Shown piece by piece: positions 32,920 through 33,071 of a stretch of DNA of 33,071 bases (positions are counted from its first letter, which is position 1; each line of letters opens with the position of its first letter). The translations under genes and the position numbers were made by a program. This stretch comes from Rhodospirillales bacterium (GTDB lineage: Bacteria > Pseudomonadota > Alphaproteobacteria > Reyranellales > Reyranellaceae). The DNA lies in assembly GCA_947469635.1 (NCBI GenBank), contig CANIRG010000015.1, positions 1 through 33,071 of the forward strand, written 5' to 3'. Below the pieces are notes generated by a model. That model was not told where the DNA came from, did not search any database, and worked only from the letters and a program-made list of their open reading frames with translations.

Positions 32920-33071
32920 GCGGCCGCTGGCCGCTCTTTGGTGAGCGGCATCAGCACGGAGAAGAAGGCCGGCAGCGCGATCAGGTAGGCGAAGGCGCCC
33001 ATCAGCACGACGGCGGGCAGGCCGAAGCTGGTGGCCACGATCGGCACCAGGGCGGCGCCGATCACCGAGAA
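32916..33071 (-). CDS. Polytopic membrane protein, C-terminal end (MFS-like?)
   Basis: Open from the right edge of the window to TGA at 32916-32918, 51 residues. The visible end has two hydrophobic segments (FSVIGAALVPIVATSFGL and AVVLMGAFAYLIALPAFFSVLMP) and a short basic cytoplasmic tail, TKERPAAA. This fits the last two helices of an MFS-type transporter or a similar multi-pass protein; family not decidable from this piece. Its stop overlaps the hydrolase GTG start, so it is the upstream gene of this operon. Confidence 0.65.
   Translation of the reverse strand, partial: FSVIGAALVPIVATSFGLPAVVLMGAFAYLIALPAFFSVLMPLTKERPAAA

Overview
The window is GC-rich, densely coding, single-chromosome-type bacterial DNA. 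The gene content points to an alphaproteobacterium with a soil or freshwater catabolic lifestyle: two dipeptide/oligopeptide-type ABC importers, a HyuB-type hydantoinase subunit, AMP-forming acyl-CoA ligases, PrpF, a tri-heme cytochrome c, and the 'CATCCTTCGAGACGCGC...' palindromic intergenic repeat seen in that class. A Reyranella- or Bradyrhizobium-like lineage is my guess from memory, not from a search.

Layout. 1-1.6 kb: the end of a polyamine-type periplasmic binding protein gene and an isopenicillin-N-synthase-like 2-oxoglutarate/Fe(II) dioxygenase. 1.6-1.9 kb: a non-coding stretch packed with CTCGCGAG palindromes, including a perfect 26-bp one. 1.9-3.6 kb: a more AT-rich accessory patch with three paralogous small proteins sharing a GD[IF]FHA motif and a small CxxC/CxxC protein, the last three genes joined by 4-nt stop/start overlaps. 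3.7-4.6 kb: a tandem duplication of a small secreted protein gene with its leader. 4.6-6.8 kb: PrpF-family isomerase (minus), then a CAP/SCP secreted protein and a PEBP/YbhB protein (plus). 6.8-8.8 kb: a large imperfect inverted repeat and an acyl-CoA synthetase. 8.8-10.6 kb (minus): DUF697 membrane protein, ParA-like ATPase, COG3650-like secreted protein.

10.7-17.9 kb (minus) is a complete peptide-type ABC importer (binding protein, two permeases, two ATPases) followed by HyuB. 18.0-23.0 kb (plus) is a catabolic cassette: VOC/glyoxalase-like protein, DUF2817/M14-like hydrolase, acyl-CoA ligase, MDR oxidoreductase and hotdog thioesterase. 23.0-28.5 kb (plus) is a second complete peptide-type importer. 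Both importers carry a long perfect hairpin between the binding-protein gene and the first permease gene, and each hairpin contains the permease's Shine-Dalgarno sequence. 28.6-30.4 kb: tri-heme cytochrome c and a secreted protein of unknown function. 30.4-33.1 kb (minus): a four-gene, stop/start-overlapped operon of a membrane protein (partial), a secreted alpha/beta hydrolase, a PhnZ/MIOX-type HD-domain oxygenase and a PLP-dependent threonine-dehydratase-like enzyme.

Working picture (inference): the two importers bring in peptide-like or other small organic substrates, which the hydantoinase-like, CoA-ligase, oxidoreductase and thioesterase enzymes then process. The least understood parts are the GD[IF]FHA island, the SD-sequestering hairpins, and the PhnZ-like oxygenase operon, which lacks its usual PhnY partner in the visible part. 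No tRNA, rRNA, CRISPR array or transposase was recognised.
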